Of a stretch of 64,000 nt of DNA, positions 9,028 to 18,789 are shown one piece after another. The stretch's first letter is position 1; every line of letters begins with the position of its first letter. The stretch comes from an uncultured Caulobacterales bacterium (GTDB lineage: Bacteria > Pseudomonadota > Alphaproteobacteria > Caulobacterales > Maricaulaceae). Below the pieces are notes generated by a model. The model was not told the DNA's origin. It did no database searches and was given only the letters and a program-made list of their open reading frames with translations. The position numbers and the translations under genes were made by a program. The stretch is from positions 186,001 to 250,000 of the forward strand of contig CALFUN010000007.1 in assembly GCA_937929915.1 (NCBI GenBank). Direction: 5' to 3'.

Positions 9028-9468
9028 ATGTCTCATTTTAAAAAGACTGCCTTGAAAGCCAGTGTGATCATGCTGGCCTTGTGGGGCGGGCATAATTGGA
9101 TCAACCAAACACCAGAGCGCGCCGATAATGTCGCCTCAAAAGCAAAATATGCCGCACAAGTGATCGAAGACAAAACCGAGGCTGCATTTGATACAACAAG
9201 TAAATTTGTATCTACTACCGTGGCAATCGTCTCAGATATGTGGGACAATATTGGGTTGGATAAAAAAGTCGATGACCTGCAAGATCGCGCCCGGCCCTTA
9301 CGTACATCTGTGATAACTATGGCTCGCCCTGTAACGCAGCCTGCCGTTAAAGCGAGCCTATGGGTAGATAATAAAATGTCTCTTATAGGTATAGTATTTA
9401 TTTTAATCGCTGGGTCTATGGTTGCCGTAATGTCAGCTTCCATGCTGGATGATAAAGATTATTCATAA
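9028..9468 (+). CDS. Small membrane protein of unknown function
   Basis: The start is placed at the ATG at 9028 because TTTAGGAG lies about 8 bases upstream; the track ORF begins 27 bases earlier at a TTG. The 146-residue product has an N-terminal hydrophobic segment (ALKASVIMLALWGG) that could be a signal anchor. A charged central region of about 80 residues with helical character follows, and then a C-terminal helix (LIGIVFILIAGSMVAVMSA) with a short acidic tail. I do not recognise the family. It sits alone between the fur-linked gene and the miaB leader. Confidence 0.65.
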   Translation: MSHFKKTALKASVIMLALWGGHNWINQTPERADNVASKAKYAAQVIEDKTEAAFDTTSKFVSTTVAIVSDMWDNIGLDKKVDDLQDRARPLRTSVITMARPVTQPAVKASLWVDNKMSLIGIVFILIAGSMVAVMSASMLDDKDYS

Positions 9469-9477
9469 ACCAAGACG

Positions 9478-9584
9478 GTTTTCAGCTCGGCTTGGGGCTT
9501 GCAGCTTATTCAATCTGCCTTTATAGCCCGCTCACAGATTACGCGCATTATAATATACGCGGCCTTATAAAGTGAGCTGAAAAC
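9478..9584 (+). promoter_or_regulatory. Long inverted repeat forming a possible structured leader of miaB
   Basis: GTTTTCAGCTC at 9478-9488 is the exact reverse complement of GAGCTGAAAAC at 9574-9584, whose last base is immediately before the miaB ATG. Closing this 11-bp stem would enclose about 85 bases and place any ribosome-binding purines (GAG) inside the stem. Further self-complementary pieces lie within (CGCGCATTATAATATACGCG; CTTTATA with TATAAAG). The geometry suggests a translation-controlling leader RNA; no known riboswitch class is recognised. Confidence 0.4.
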
Positions 9585-11006
9585 ATGACCCGCCTGTCAC
9601 CCCGCGATAAAAACGCGCCCCGTGACGTTGATACGCCAAGCATAATTGCTGGCAAATCTGACGTAACGTTGTCTCAGTCTAAAAACACCAAAAAAGTTTT
9701 CATCAAGACCTATGGGTGCCAGATGAATGTTTATGATAGTGAACGCATGGCAGATGTCTTAGCCCCGATTGGCTATGCACCTGTTGACACGCCCGATCAT
9801 GCGGATTTGGTTATTCTCAATACATGCCATATCCGCGAAAAGGCGGCCGAGAAAGTCTATTCGGAACTTGGCCGTATTCGCCAACATAAAGACCGCAATA
9901 AACCTGACATGAAAGTCGCCGTAGCGGGATGTGTTGCCCAAGCCGAAGGGCAAGAAATTATGCGCCGCGCACCTATTGTCGATATGGTGTTAGGGCCGCA
10001 GACCTATCACAAACTCCCTGAAATGATCGCCAAAGTCACACGCGAGGCAGGCGAAGTCTTAGAAACAGATTTCGATACGCTGGAAAAATTCGATCACCTA
10101 CCAGAGACGCGCACAGCTAAAGGGTTTTCGGCCTTTCTCACTATCCAAGAAGGTTGCGATAAATTCTGCACCTTTTGTGTTGTACCTTATACGCGCGGAG
10201 CCGAAGTCTCCCGCCCTGTGGCGCAAATTGTCGCCGAAGCCCGCTCACTCGCCGCGCAAAATGTACGTGAAATCACGCTGATTGGGCAAAACGTAAATGC
10301 CTATCATGCCCAAGGCCCTGATGGCTCCGAATGGGGCTTAGGAGAGTTAATTCGCCATATCGCTTTGATTGGCGGGATTGACCGTATTCGTTTCACAACA
10401 TCCCATCCGCGCGACATGGATGATGCGCTCATTGAGACGATCGGCAAAGAACCCAAGCTCATGCCTTATCTACATTTACCAATTCAATCTGGCAGCAATA
10501 AAATTCTGCGCGCCATGAACCGCGACCATAGCTATGAGCATTATAAAAACCTAATTGCCAAAATCCGCAAAAGCCGTCCAGATATTGCTCTCTCAGGGGA
10601 TTTCATTGTTGGCTTTCCGGGCGAAACAGATGCCGATTTCGAGCAAACCCTAAAATGCGTCGAAGAGATTGGCTATGGCAGTTCATTTTCATTTAAATAT
10701 TCCATTCGCCCCGGCACACCTGGCGCCTCTATGCACCGCCAAGTCCCTGAAGATGTCAAATCAGAGCGTCTTAAGCGCCTGCAAGATTTGCTCTATACGC
10801 AGCAATTTGCGTTTAATCAGTCTTTGATCGGACGCACCCTTTCTGTCCTCGTCGAAGGCACAGGCCGCGAAGACGGACAACTCTTTGGCCGAAGTCCTTA
10901 CCTACAAGGTACACATTTTAACGGCCCCAAAGATTTAATTGGCCAGATCGTCGATGTGACAATTACGGATGCAGGCAAAAACTCTTTGATTGGAAAATTA
11001 GAATAA
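9585..11006 (+). CDS. miaB: tRNA-2-methylthio-N6-dimethylallyladenosine synthase
   Basis: A 473-residue radical-SAM methylthiotransferase that converts i6A37 to ms2i6A37 in tRNAs reading UNN codons. The N-terminal cluster domain has its three cysteines in [23 protein letters not shown] and VAGCVAQA. The radical-SAM CxxxCxxC is in [17 protein letters not shown], and a C-terminal TRAM domain begins near [18 protein letters not shown]. About 35 polar residues precede the first domain, so a later start is possible. The gene usually sits near phoH and ybeY in relatives; here a tRNA gene follows instead. Confidence 0.95.
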   Translation: MTRLSPRDKNAPRDVDTPSIIAGKSDVTLSQSKNTKKVFIKTYGCQMNVYDSERMADVLAPIGYAPVDTPDHADLVILNTCHIREKAAEKVYSELGRIRQHKDRNKPDMKVAVAGCVAQAEGQEIMRRAPIVDMVLGPQTYHKLPEMIAKVTREAGEVLETDFDTLEKFDHLPETRTAKGFSAFLTIQEGCDKFCTFCVVPYTRGAEVSRPVAQIVAEARSLAAQNVREITLIGQNVNAYHAQGPDGSEWGLGELIRHIALIGGIDRIRFTTSHPRDMDDALIETIGKEPKLMPYLHLPIQSGSNKILRAMNRDHSYEHYKNLIAKIRKSRPDIALSGDFIVGFPGETDADFEQTLKCVEEIGYGSSFSFKYSIRPGTPGASMHRQVPEDVKSERLKRLQDLLYTQQFAFNQSLIGRTLSVLVEGTGREDGQLFGRSPYLQGTHFNGPKDLIGQIVDVTITDAGKNSLIGKLE

Positions 11007-11159
11007 TATCATTTCGTAAGACTCGCTCCTTAATCCCAATTCGTAAGGCACACAAATTACACAACAAAGATTAAGGAACAAAACAGCTATCTCTACATAG
11101 CCGTATCAAAAAGTTTGCATATAAGAGGAAATATAAGCCATTAAAAATACAAACAATAA

Positions 11160-11236
<77 letters not shown>

Positions 11237-11345
11237 TTGCCGTAGGGCCTCTTACCCTGCACATAGGCTTTCTGCAATTATAATCTTGGACATAATCACA
11301 GTCTAATGAGTTGAAATATTCTTTAAAATCCCGCAAAGGGCCAAG

Positions 11346-12341
11346 ATGCGCTCTGCACTCACACCATTATTGATCTTTTGGGTTATCCTTGGCTTTTCAG
11401 CCTGCGGCGAGATCACGCCCACGAGCGATACTGTTGACCAAAAGGTCGCTCAAGCGCGCGCGCGCAATGACGGCCCGGCCATATGGGTTGCCAAAGATTA
11501 TGACAGCACGCTTTACCTATTTGGAACAGTCCACCTCTTGCCAGATGAATTATCTTGGCAAAAGGAGGATATGCGCCAAGCCTTTCAAGAGGCGGGCACA
11601 GTGTTTTTCGAAGTCGATACAGGGCCAGATGGGCAAATTGCTGCAACTGTCTTGACCACAAGTCTTGGCATGCGCTCTGATGGTCTTCGGCTCTCTGATG
11701 GCTTAGACAATTATCAGCTTAACCTATTAGAGGCTGCCGCCAATAATGGAAACCTTACCATAGCTTCGTTAGATGCTATGAAACCTTGGTTGGCCACAGA
11801 GTTTTTAGCCTTTTCAGCCGCGAAAAATGCTGGTCTGAATCCAGACCTTGCCGCCGATGAGGCCTTAAAATCTCGCGCCCGGCGGCAACAAAAAAATATT
11901 ATCTATCTGGAAACAACAGAAGACCAAATACGAGCCTCGGCTGATTTGCCAGATTTTGTACAAGATGCCGTCCTAACCGAAACATTAGAAAATTATAACA
12001 GGCTCGGTGATGAAATGACGTTGATTGCAAAATCATGGGCGATAGGCCGAACGGATTTTTTAACACAAGAACTCATCAAGCCCATGAAGGCGCGCGCGCC
12101 CGAAGTCTTTAATGCTCTGCTGCGTGACCGCAATCGAAAATGGGCAAATACCTTATCACGCTTTATGGAAGATAGCGGCACAGGTTTTGTGGCTGTGGGG
12201 ACAGCGCATTTATTAGGAGACGGCAGCCTTCTAGATGAATTGCGAGAACAAGGTTACACAGTCACGCGGTATTACGCGTTTAAAGGCGAGAATGTTATTT
12301 CCCCAACGGATCTATCTATAGAGCGTGTTGGGGATAAATAA
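11346..12341 (+). CDS. TraB/GumN-family protein, putative lipoprotein
   Basis: A 331-residue protein with a signal sequence ending in a lipobox (LGFSACGEIT). The TraB/GumN fold is shown by WVAKDYDSTLYLFGTVHLLP near residues 48-67, with the first GTVHLLP motif, and by GTGFVAVGTAHLLGDGSLLD near 277-296, with the second conserved GxxH. These two histidine-containing motifs are thought to form the active site of a Tiki-like metallohydrolase fold; the substrate is unknown. It converges with the HtrA protease gene, with 10 bases between the stops. Confidence 0.85.
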   Translation: MRSALTPLLIFWVILGFSACGEITPTSDTVDQKVAQARARNDGPAIWVAKDYDSTLYLFGTVHLLPDELSWQKEDMRQAFQEAGTVFFEVDTGPDGQIAATVLTTSLGMRSDGLRLSDGLDNYQLNLLEAAANNGNLTIASLDAMKPWLATEFLAFSAAKNAGLNPDLAADEALKSRARRQQKNIIYLETTEDQIRASADLPDFVQDAVLTETLENYNRLGDEMTLIAKSWAIGRTDFLTQELIKPMKARAPEVFNALLRDRNRKWANTLSRFMEDSGTGFVAVGTAHLLGDGSLLDELREQGYTVTRYYAFKGENVISPTDLSIERVGDK

Positions 12342-12351
12342 TTTTACGTAT

Positions 12352-13770
12352 TTATTTAACAGCTAGAAATAAATTAGATCCGCCGCGATCAATAGATAAG
12401 GCAAAGGGGCCGTCTTTGCCGTCAATGACGTCTTCGAAGTCAGATAAATTTGATATTTTCGTTGACCCAATACGCCGAATAACATCCCCTCGGCGCAGCC
12501 CAGACCGCGCCGCTTTACTGCCGCGCTCTACACTGGCAACTAATACGCCGTCATCGCCGCCGCGCAGTTCTAAATCTTCAGGTATATCTGTGATTGACGC
12601 CCCGTCAAAACCTTCCAGCATAGGTCTATCTTCGGGTTCATCCTGATCAATAGGCTCATCTCTATCATCAACTTCGGCCACTTCAATCCGAGTGGTTCGG
12701 CGCTTTCCATTGCGTATATAGGTAATATTGGCACGTGTTCCAGGCTCTAATAGACCAACAGCATTGCGCAGATCAGAACTATCTAAAATATCATCACCGT
12801 TAAATTCGACAACTACGTCTTGCGGCTCAAGGCCAGCTTTTTCCGCAGGCGTATCTTCATTAACATCACTAATTAAAGCCCCATTTAAAGAGCCTAAATT
12901 TAAAGCTTGGCGCAAATCTGGCGTTATATCTTGAATGACAACACCAATGCGTCCGCGGCGCACCTCCCCGTAAGCCTCTAATTGCGTCATCACACCTTTA
13001 ACAATACGGATAGGCACAGCAAAACCGATACCTTGATTGCCGCCAGAGCGTGTGACAATCGCAGAATTAATCCCAATTAGCTCGCCTTTGGAGTTTACCA
13101 AAGCGCCGCCAGAATTGCCTGGATTAATTGAGGCATCCGTTTGGATGAAATCTGAATAATTATCCCCAGAGCGATTGTCGCGCCCAAGAGCGCTAATAAT
13201 CCCCGAAGTTACGGTTGAGGACAGTCCAAAAGGATTGCCTACTGCAATCACAAAATCACCAACACGCGCTTCATTGGTTTTCGCCAATTTTAAAGCTGTC
13301 AAATTACGCGCATCTATCTTCAGCAGTGCAATATCCGTTTGCGGGTCAGTGCCAACAACTTCAGCTTCAATTTGCCGTTTATCCTCAAGTGTAACAGTAA
13401 TTTGCGAGGATTCATCAATGACATGGTGATTTGTCAAGACAAGGCCTTTGCTCGCATCAACAATAACGCCAGAGCCAAGCCCTTCGCGCGGAGCGCGGCG
13501 TTGCGGCAATCTATCACCAAAAAGACGGCCTAATAATTGTTCTTCTTCGCTACGGCTATCGCTTTTAACCTCGCCAACCGTATTTATACTCACAACCGCA
13601 GGCGTTACGCGCTCAAGCAGCGGTGCCATAGTTAAAACGCCGCGACTATCTATCGTCATAGCATCCGATTGAGACAATCGTGATTGTGCATCTGAAGTCT
13701 GTACAAATGTGAGCGGCGTCAGGATCAGCGCCATCGCAGCAGCAGAGCCTAAAATAATTGATTTACGCAT
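12352..13770 (-). CDS. Periplasmic serine protease of the HtrA/DegP-DegQ family
   Basis: A 472-residue protein with a signal peptide (ILGSAAAMALILTPLTFVQTSDAQS). The trypsin-like domain carries the triad in LTNHHVIDESS (His), QTDIALLKID (Asp) and NPGNSGGALVNS (Ser). Two PDZ domains follow: one near GRIGVVIQDITPDLRQAL, then a shorter one near VLVASVERGSKAARSGLRRG. An acidic linker (DDRDEPIDQDEPEDRP) separates the PDZ domains. It acts as an envelope protease/chaperone under stress. About 250 bases separate it from the divergent sdhC. Confidence 0.93.
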   Translation of the reverse strand: MRKSIILGSAAAMALILTPLTFVQTSDAQSRLSQSDAMTIDSRGVLTMAPLLERVTPAVVSINTVGEVKSDSRSEEEQLLGRLFGDRLPQRRAPREGLGSGVIVDASKGLVLTNHHVIDESSQITVTLEDKRQIEAEVVGTDPQTDIALLKIDARNLTALKLAKTNEARVGDFVIAVGNPFGLSSTVTSGIISALGRDNRSGDNYSDFIQTDASINPGNSGGALVNSKGELIGINSAIVTRSGGNQGIGFAVPIRIVKGVMTQLEAYGEVRRGRIGVVIQDITPDLRQALNLGSLNGALISDVNEDTPAEKAGLEPQDVVVEFNGDDILDSSDLRNAVGLLEPGTRANITYIRNGKRRTTRIEVAEVDDRDEPIDQDEPEDRPMLEGFDGASITDIPEDLELRGGDDGVLVASVERGSKAARSGLRRGDVIRRIGSTKISNLSDFEDVIDGKDGPFALSIDRGGSNLFLAVK

Positions 13771-13966
13771 TTTACATCCTTTAACAGGTTTTATTTACAG
13801 ACTTAATTTAAGCTTCATACGCGGCGCATCAAGACCTCAGACCAGAATCTAACCGCCTTTTAATTTCAAACATAATTGATAGCTATGTGAGGCTAATACG
13901 AATATCTAAAAATCTCGTCTCAAAACATCCAGACAGCTGCCTCCAGATTTCGTCATCATTTGTCCG

Positions 13967-13994
13967 TTGACATCACAGGGCGGGACGCTAGTTT
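13967..13994 (+). promoter_or_regulatory. Possible sdhCDA promoter
   Basis: TTGACA at 13967 and TAGTTT at 13989, spaced by 16 bases, resemble a -35/-10 pair lying 28 bases before the sdhC start. The -10 match is weak. The call rests on pattern and position only. Confidence 0.3.
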
Positions 13995-14021
13995 GCCTCA
14001 AAATTATAAAGGTATAGTCTC

Positions 14022-14402
14022 ATGGCCTCTCCCTGGAACGATCAACGCCCCATGGCACCGCATTTACAAATCTGGCGCTGGCATCCTGCCATGCTGAGCT
14101 CGATTTTACACCGCGCCAGTGCAATTATAAGCTTTATCGCTCTTATATTGGTCGGCATTGGACTATTCGTTTTGGCACTAACGGGTCAATTACCTCTAGA
14201 GAGCTTAATATATAGTCCGCTTGGCGCGATTGGGTTTACATTTTTCGTCTTCGCCTTTGCCTTTATGATGCTCGCACAGCTTCGCCATGCCATTTGGGAT
14301 ATGGGCAATATGTTCAAGCCAGAACTTAACAACACCCTCTCTTATGCCATGATAATGCTCGCCGCCTTTATCGCAGGCGTTTCGCTCGGCTTAGTGGTTT
14401 AA
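14022..14402 (+). CDS. sdhC: Succinate dehydrogenase cytochrome b556 subunit
   Basis: A 126-residue membrane subunit with three predicted helices. RPMAPHLQIWRWHPAMLSSI followed by HRASAIIS is the SdhC N-terminal signature, and LRHAIWDMGN contains the histidine expected to bind heme b. It anchors succinate dehydrogenase to the inner membrane and helps form the quinone site. It starts the sdhC-sdhD-sdhA run, with a 9-base gap to sdhD. Confidence 0.93.
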   Translation: MASPWNDQRPMAPHLQIWRWHPAMLSSILHRASAIISFIALILVGIGLFVLALTGQLPLESLIYSPLGAIGFTFFVFAFAFMMLAQLRHAIWDMGNMFKPELNNTLSYAMIMLAAFIAGVSLGLVV

Positions 14403-14411
14403 GGAACAGAT

Positions 14412-14750
14412 ATGGCACACGGAAAAGGCACATCACACCACAAACTCCACGGCTATGTTGGCTGGGGTTTTATCATTGGCCTACCCTTTGCGCTTCTAAG
14501 CGCAATTAAAGCGATTAAGACGCATGACTCGGCTGGGTTTGTACAATGGCTGTCCTCGCCCATTGGCGCGATTGGGTTTCTAGCCTTTTTCACAGCCGCA
14601 ATTTGGTATTGTAAATTAGAATTTGACGAAGTTGTCATGGATTACTTCGACGGCGGCACGCGCGCTTTTGGCCTATTGGCAAGCAAGGGCGTTGCGCTCA
14701 TTATATGGCTAATCACAGCTTTCGCTGTTGTAAAATTAGCATTTCTTTAA
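14412..14750 (+). CDS. sdhD: Succinate dehydrogenase hydrophobic membrane anchor subunit
   Basis: A 112-residue protein with three hydrophobic segments. It is identified by its place between sdhC and sdhA and by FDEVVMDYF near residue 80, which keeps the Asp-Tyr pair that lines the quinone site in SdhD. The preceding helix reads AAIWYCKLEF, where many relatives carry a histidine, so the usual His of this helix seems to be replaced. An AAGGAACAG upstream of the ATG is a good ribosome-binding site. Confidence 0.88.
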   Translation: MAHGKGTSHHKLHGYVGWGFIIGLPFALLSAIKAIKTHDSAGFVQWLSSPIGAIGFLAFFTAAIWYCKLEFDEVVMDYFDGGTRAFGLLASKGVALIIWLITAFAVVKLAFL

Positions 14751-14761
14751 GGTAGCCTTTC

Positions 14762-16546
14762 ATGACAGACTGGATTGATCATACATTTGATGTTGTTGTT
14801 GTTGGCGCAGGCGGCTCGGGGTTACGGGCCACATTAGGCGCGGCGCAAGCTGGATTGAAAACAGCTTGTGTGACGAAAGTGTTTCCAACCCGCTCACACA
14901 CAGTCGCCGCGCAAGGCGGCATTGCCGCTTCTCTTGGAAATATGGGGCCAGATGATTGGCGTTGGCATATGTATGATACCGTTAAAGGCTCTGACTGGCT
15001 GGGCGATCAAGATAGTATTGAATATCTGTGCCGCGAAGCCCCCAAAGCGGTTTATGAATTAGAGCATTGGGGCATGCCGTTTTCGCGCAATGAAGACGGT
15101 AAGATTTATCAACGCCCCTTTGGCGGCCACACAACCGAAATGGGCGAAGGCCCGCCCGTACAGCGTACATGCGCCGCAGCTGACCGCACAGGCCATGCGA
15201 TGCTCCACACACTTTACGGGCAATCCTTGCGCAATGATGCCGAGTTTTTTATCGAATATTTTGCGCTTGATCTCATTATGGAAGATGGTGTGTGCCGCGG
15301 CTTAACGGCTTGGAAATTAGATGACGGAACCTTGCACCGCTTCCGCGCACAGAAAGTTATCTTAGCAACGGGCGGTTATGGCCGTGTGTTTTTCTCAGCC
15401 ACCTCGGCCCATACCTGCACAGGCGATGGTAACGCCATGGTCTTGCGCGCTGGATTGCCTTTACAAGATATGGAATTTATTCAGTTTCATCCCACAGGCA
15501 TTTACGGCGCGGGCTGTCTCATCACAGAGGGCGCGCGCGGTGAAGGCGGCTATTTAACCAACTCTGAAGGCGAACGTTTCATGGAGCGTTACGCCCCGAG
15601 TGTGAAAGACTTAGCCCCGCGCGATATGGTAAGCCGCGCAATGGTTATGGAAATTCGCGAAGGGCGCGGTGTTGGAAAAGATAAAGATCATATCTTCTTG
15701 CATCTCGATCATCTAGATCCTGATGTCCTAGCAGAACGTCTGCCGGGGATTTCCGAGACAGCCAAAATTTTCTCTGGCGTGGATGTGACCCGAGAGCCTA
15801 TCCCCGTGCTGCCAACTTGCCATTATAATATGGGCGGCATTCAAACCAATTATCACGGCGAAGTTCTGACCAAAAAAGGTAAAAACCCTGACGCAGTTGT
15901 GCCCGGGCTTATGGCTGTTGGCGAAGCAGCCTGTGTGTCCGTACATGGGGCCAACCGTCTTGGGTCAAATAGCTTAATTGATCTCGTCGTCTTTGGCCGC
16001 GCAGCCGGTCTTCGTGTCGGCGAAACTGTCACGCCAAATGCAAAACAAGCCCCGCTTGCGGCAAATGCAGGCGAAGCTTCGATTGCACGCCTTGAAAAAC
16101 TCAAAACGGCAAATGGCACAAAAAAGGCTGCAGAAATTCGGCTTGAGCTTCAAAAAGCCATGCAAAATCATTGCGCTGTCTTTAGAACCAATGACAGCCT
16201 TTTAGAAGGCGTTGAAAAAGTCACAGCCATAGCCGAGACGATGAAAGACGTTGCCGTTTATGACAAAACAATGATTTGGAATACGGACCTCATGGAGGCG
16301 CTTGAATTAGATAATCTTCTCGGTCAAGCTATGGTGACAATGGCATCGGCTAATAATCGCAAAGAATCGCGCGGCGCGCACGCACATGAGGACTATGCAG
16401 AACGTGACGATAAGAAATGGATGAAGCATACGCTTGCATGGTATGATTACGGCACAAATAAAGTCAAAATCAACTACCGGCCTGTTCATGATTACACGAT
16501 GAGCGATGGAATTGATTATATCAAACCAAAGAAGCGGGTTTATTAA
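14762..16546 (+). CDS. sdhA: Succinate dehydrogenase flavoprotein subunit
   Basis: A 594-residue FAD-dependent subunit oxidising succinate to fumarate in the TCA cycle. FAD binding is shown by [20 protein letters not shown] and by [16 protein letters not shown], which holds the flavin-linked histidine region. Catalytic residues fall in [20 protein letters not shown] and in [14 protein letters not shown]. The C-terminus ([17 protein letters not shown]) is the normal SdhA tail. The iron-sulfur subunit gene sdhB does not follow: the next gene encodes an unrelated lipoprotein, so sdhB must be elsewhere. Confidence 0.96.
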   Translation: MTDWIDHTFDVVVVGAGGSGLRATLGAAQAGLKTACVTKVFPTRSHTVAAQGGIAASLGNMGPDDWRWHMYDTVKGSDWLGDQDSIEYLCREAPKAVYELEHWGMPFSRNEDGKIYQRPFGGHTTEMGEGPPVQRTCAAADRTGHAMLHTLYGQSLRNDAEFFIEYFALDLIMEDGVCRGLTAWKLDDGTLHRFRAQKVILATGGYGRVFFSATSAHTCTGDGNAMVLRAGLPLQDMEFIQFHPTGIYGAGCLITEGARGEGGYLTNSEGERFMERYAPSVKDLAPRDMVSRAMVMEIREGRGVGKDKDHIFLHLDHLDPDVLAERLPGISETAKIFSGVDVTREPIPVLPTCHYNMGGIQTNYHGEVLTKKGKNPDAVVPGLMAVGEAACVSVHGANRLGSNSLIDLVVFGRAAGLRVGETVTPNAKQAPLAANAGEASIARLEKLKTANGTKKAAEIRLELQKAMQNHCAVFRTNDSLLEGVEKVTAIAETMKDVAVYDKTMIWNTDLMEALELDNLLGQAMVTMASANNRKESRGAHAHEDYAERDDKKWMKHTLAWYDYGTNKVKINYRPVHDYTMSDGIDYIKPKKRVY

Positions 16547-16600
16547 TTTTAACGCCCGCATAAGCTCAATTCGTGATGAGAGCAAATTTTTAACCCCATC

Positions 16601-17080
16601 ATGAATAAACGCATGACATGTGTGATGATTAGCTTACTCTCCCTGACTGGGTGCAAATTGCCTATGTCAGGTAATATTGACCTAGGCGATGGTCAAAACA
16701 TAACAGCTGAAATGGCGGAATATGCTCAAACCACGCTTGAAGCCTTTTATGATTATGACCTAGAAACAGTGTTCGGCCGTATTGATCCAAGGGTTGCGGA
16801 TAAATTTTCACTTAAATTATTAGAGCAAATAAATGAAAATACGCATGAAACCGCTCAAGCTGAAAATAGCGTAAAATATGCACATCATTATCGATCTGAA
16901 AACGGGTTAAAATTTGTCACCATAGAATATAATGTTCCCAATCAAAATGGGCGTGAAGACGTCACCATATCTCTGAGTTATGAAGAGAATATTTGCTGCA
17001 AATTAGTTGACTTGCATGTCAAACCCCTGATCGGCCAGCAATATAAAATGCCAGAATATAGACCGCTCACCAGCCCTTAA
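16601..17080 (+). CDS. Small lipoprotein of unknown function
   Basis: A 159-residue protein with a lipoprotein signal (MISLLSLTGCKLPMSG). The mature part has a region that may be a cystatin/NTF2-like fold (AEYAQTTLEAFYDYDLETVF), and later YEENICCKLVDLHVKPLIG with a Cys pair. I do not recognise a named family. It occupies the place where sdhB would be expected, 54 bases after sdhA, and its stop codon overlaps the stop of the convergent mutT. A start at the second Met (16613) is also possible. Confidence 0.6.
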   Translation: MNKRMTCVMISLLSLTGCKLPMSGNIDLGDGQNITAEMAEYAQTTLEAFYDYDLETVFGRIDPRVADKFSLKLLEQINENTHETAQAENSVKYAHHYRSENGLKFVTIEYNVPNQNGREDVTISLSYEENICCKLVDLHVKPLIGQQYKMPEYRPLTSP

Positions 17081-17520
17081 TGCGCGAAACGCCGTCCGCG
17101 CGCAATACGCGAGGCGATTTCCCGGGCCAGATCTATATCGGCAGGTACCAAATCAAGTTTCGGAATTAAATCGGGCCAAACCCATTTAACCATTTGCCCT
17201 TCTTTTGGCCGCACAAAGCCGTCCCATTGGCGGCATAAATAAAGCGGCATGAACAAATCAAAATCCACATAGGCGTGACTCGCAAAAGAAAAAGGCTGTA
17301 AACATCGCTCGCAAGGCTCCACGCCAAGTTCCTCATAAAGCTCCCGTGTTATAGCACGTTCTGGCGTTTCATTGGCTTCAACTTTTCCGCCCGGAAATTC
17401 CCATAAACCTGCATAATCTTTGCCCTCTGGGCGCTGAGCCATTAAGATACGGCCATCCGTATCAATCAACGCGCAAGCGGCAACAAGCAATAATTGTCGT
17501 GCCTTATCTGCCATCATCAA
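17077..17520 (-). CDS. mutT: Nudix hydrolase, MutT-type 8-oxo-dGTP diphosphatase
   Basis: A 147-residue Nudix protein. The full Nudix box is present as GGKVEANETPERAITRELYE plus ELGV, and the N-terminal strand VAACALIDTDGRILMAQRPEG and WEFPGGK match MutT. It would remove oxidised dGTP from the nucleotide pool. The start is one of two adjacent ATGs (17520 or 17517). It overlaps the stop of the facing lipoprotein gene and possibly a small upstream ORF on its own strand. Confidence 0.88.
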   Translation of the reverse strand: MMMADKARQLLLVAACALIDTDGRILMAQRPEGKDYAGLWEFPGGKVEANETPERAITRELYEELGVEPCERCLQPFSFASHAYVDFDLFMPLYLCRQWDGFVRPKEGQMVKWVWPDLIPKLDLVPADIDLAREIASRIARGRRFAH

Positions 17521-17671
17521 GACCTGTTATCCGTATTAAGATCAAGATAGTCATGTTTAAGGCCATAGCCATAAACATACTCGCCTTCGTTATTGCCATC
17601 ATAAAGTCAGCCATGGGCAGCACGTTCATAAAGCTGTCAGGCGCAAAGGTTGATATAGAATAAGCAGACAT
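17504..17671 (-). CDS. Possible small membrane protein upstream of mutT
   Basis: A 55-residue ORF (from MSAYSISTFAPD) fills most of the 184-base gap between the parvulin gene and mutT on the same strand, and overlaps mutT by 17 bases. It has one hydrophobic helix (AMALNMTILILIRITG). No clear ribosome-binding site precedes it, and its richness in Met could be a compositional accident. Listed as a possibility only. Confidence 0.25.
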   Translation of the reverse strand: MSAYSISTFAPDSFMNVLPMADFMMAITKASMFMAMALNMTILILIRITGLDDGR

Positions 17672-17704
17672 AAATGAGTTTCTAATCAATATTATTTATA
17701 GGGA

Positions 17705-18655
17705 TTATTTATCAGGACTATGTGTTGAAACATTAGGCGTAGCAGACATTTCAACAGGCATACGCGCAACGCTGCCTTGCGCTCTTAAATCTTCCATCAA
17801 TGTTTGAATGGCATCAAAGGTCAAAAAATTTCGCAACGCCTCGCGGCTCTCTTCATAGCTTTTACTGCCGGGCCGGCGGCGGGAGATAATTTCCACAACA
17901 TGCCAACCTTTCCCTGTTTCAAATGGCGATAGGCGCTGACCTTTTTTACCTGCAAATACGGGACGTGCAAAATCAGCTGTAAAAACATCAAAGGTAAAAT
18001 AGCCTAAATCCCCGCCGCGATCTCGCGTATCTACATCAAGTGATAGATCTGCGGCTAAGGCTTCAAAATCGCCATCATTTTCAAGCTGTTTTATTACTTC
18101 AATGGCATCTTCCTCAGATTCGAGAATTATATGACGCGCCCGAATTTCATCGCCAAGATCGGCTAATGCGGCTTGGGTATCATATAGTTTACGCATCGCG
18201 TCTTCGGTGACAGTGTCCCGAATATGTGTTTCCAGACGCATAGAGCTTAAAAGCCGCTCACGAGCCATCTCCAAGCGGCGCACGGCTTCATCTGTTTTAT
18301 CAATACCTGAGCGTCTCGCATCTTGGGCCAATAATTTTTGATCAATCAAGCTATCCAAAGCCATCATAAATTGCGCGGTTGTTAAAACAGGAGGCATATC
18401 TTGCTCCGCAGCATCTTTTTGCAAAACACCTTGGGTGAGTGCCATATCGCGCACATCCTTATATAAAATCTCATCTGGGCCAACTTTTGCAACGATTGTC
18501 GTAGCAATAGGCAAGGCCCGGTCAACAGCTGATATTTCTAAGGACGTATTTTGTGAATTTTCTGTATTTTGGCACGCCATAAGCACAAAACCCGCTAAAA
18601 ACAGATTAAACGTCATATATATGCCTGTTTTTAAGCTTTTATCTATAAACTGCAT
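17705..18655 (-). CDS. Parvulin-type peptidyl-prolyl isomerase lipoprotein (SurA/PpiC-like)
   Basis: A 316-residue envelope foldase. The N-terminus is a lipoprotein signal ending in VLMACQNTEN. A SurA-like helical region (residues about 60-160) with SLIDQKLLAQDARRSGI is followed by one parvulin domain (ARHIILESEEDAIEVIKQL; DRGGDLGYFTFDVF; GWHVVEIISRRRPG). It assists folding or transport of periplasmic and outer-membrane proteins. It is divergent from secA, an arrangement I recall from other alphaproteobacteria. Confidence 0.85.
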   Translation of the reverse strand: MQFIDKSLKTGIYMTFNLFLAGFVLMACQNTENSQNTSLEISAVDRALPIATTIVAKVGPDEILYKDVRDMALTQGVLQKDAAEQDMPPVLTTAQFMMALDSLIDQKLLAQDARRSGIDKTDEAVRRLEMARERLLSSMRLETHIRDTVTEDAMRKLYDTQAALADLGDEIRARHIILESEEDAIEVIKQLENDGDFEALAADLSLDVDTRDRGGDLGYFTFDVFTADFARPVFAGKKGQRLSPFETGKGWHVVEIISRRRPGSKSYEESREALRNFLTFDAIQTLMEDLRAQGSVARMPVEMSATPNVSTHSPDK

Positions 18656-18789
18656 CTTAGGAATTGCCTTAAATTCATCTGTGAAACCCAGCCCGATTAT
18701 TGACTTAGAGCATCACCATCCCTAAGTCGACACAAAGCTATTGGTTAGCGCAAATGCTTAAGCGCAAAACCCACATATTAGGAGCCCCC

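Noticed and set aside
11027-11077. TCCTTAATC/GATTAAGGA inverted repeat after miaB as a terminator
   Set aside because: The stem is AT-rich, the loop is 33 bases and no T-run follows.
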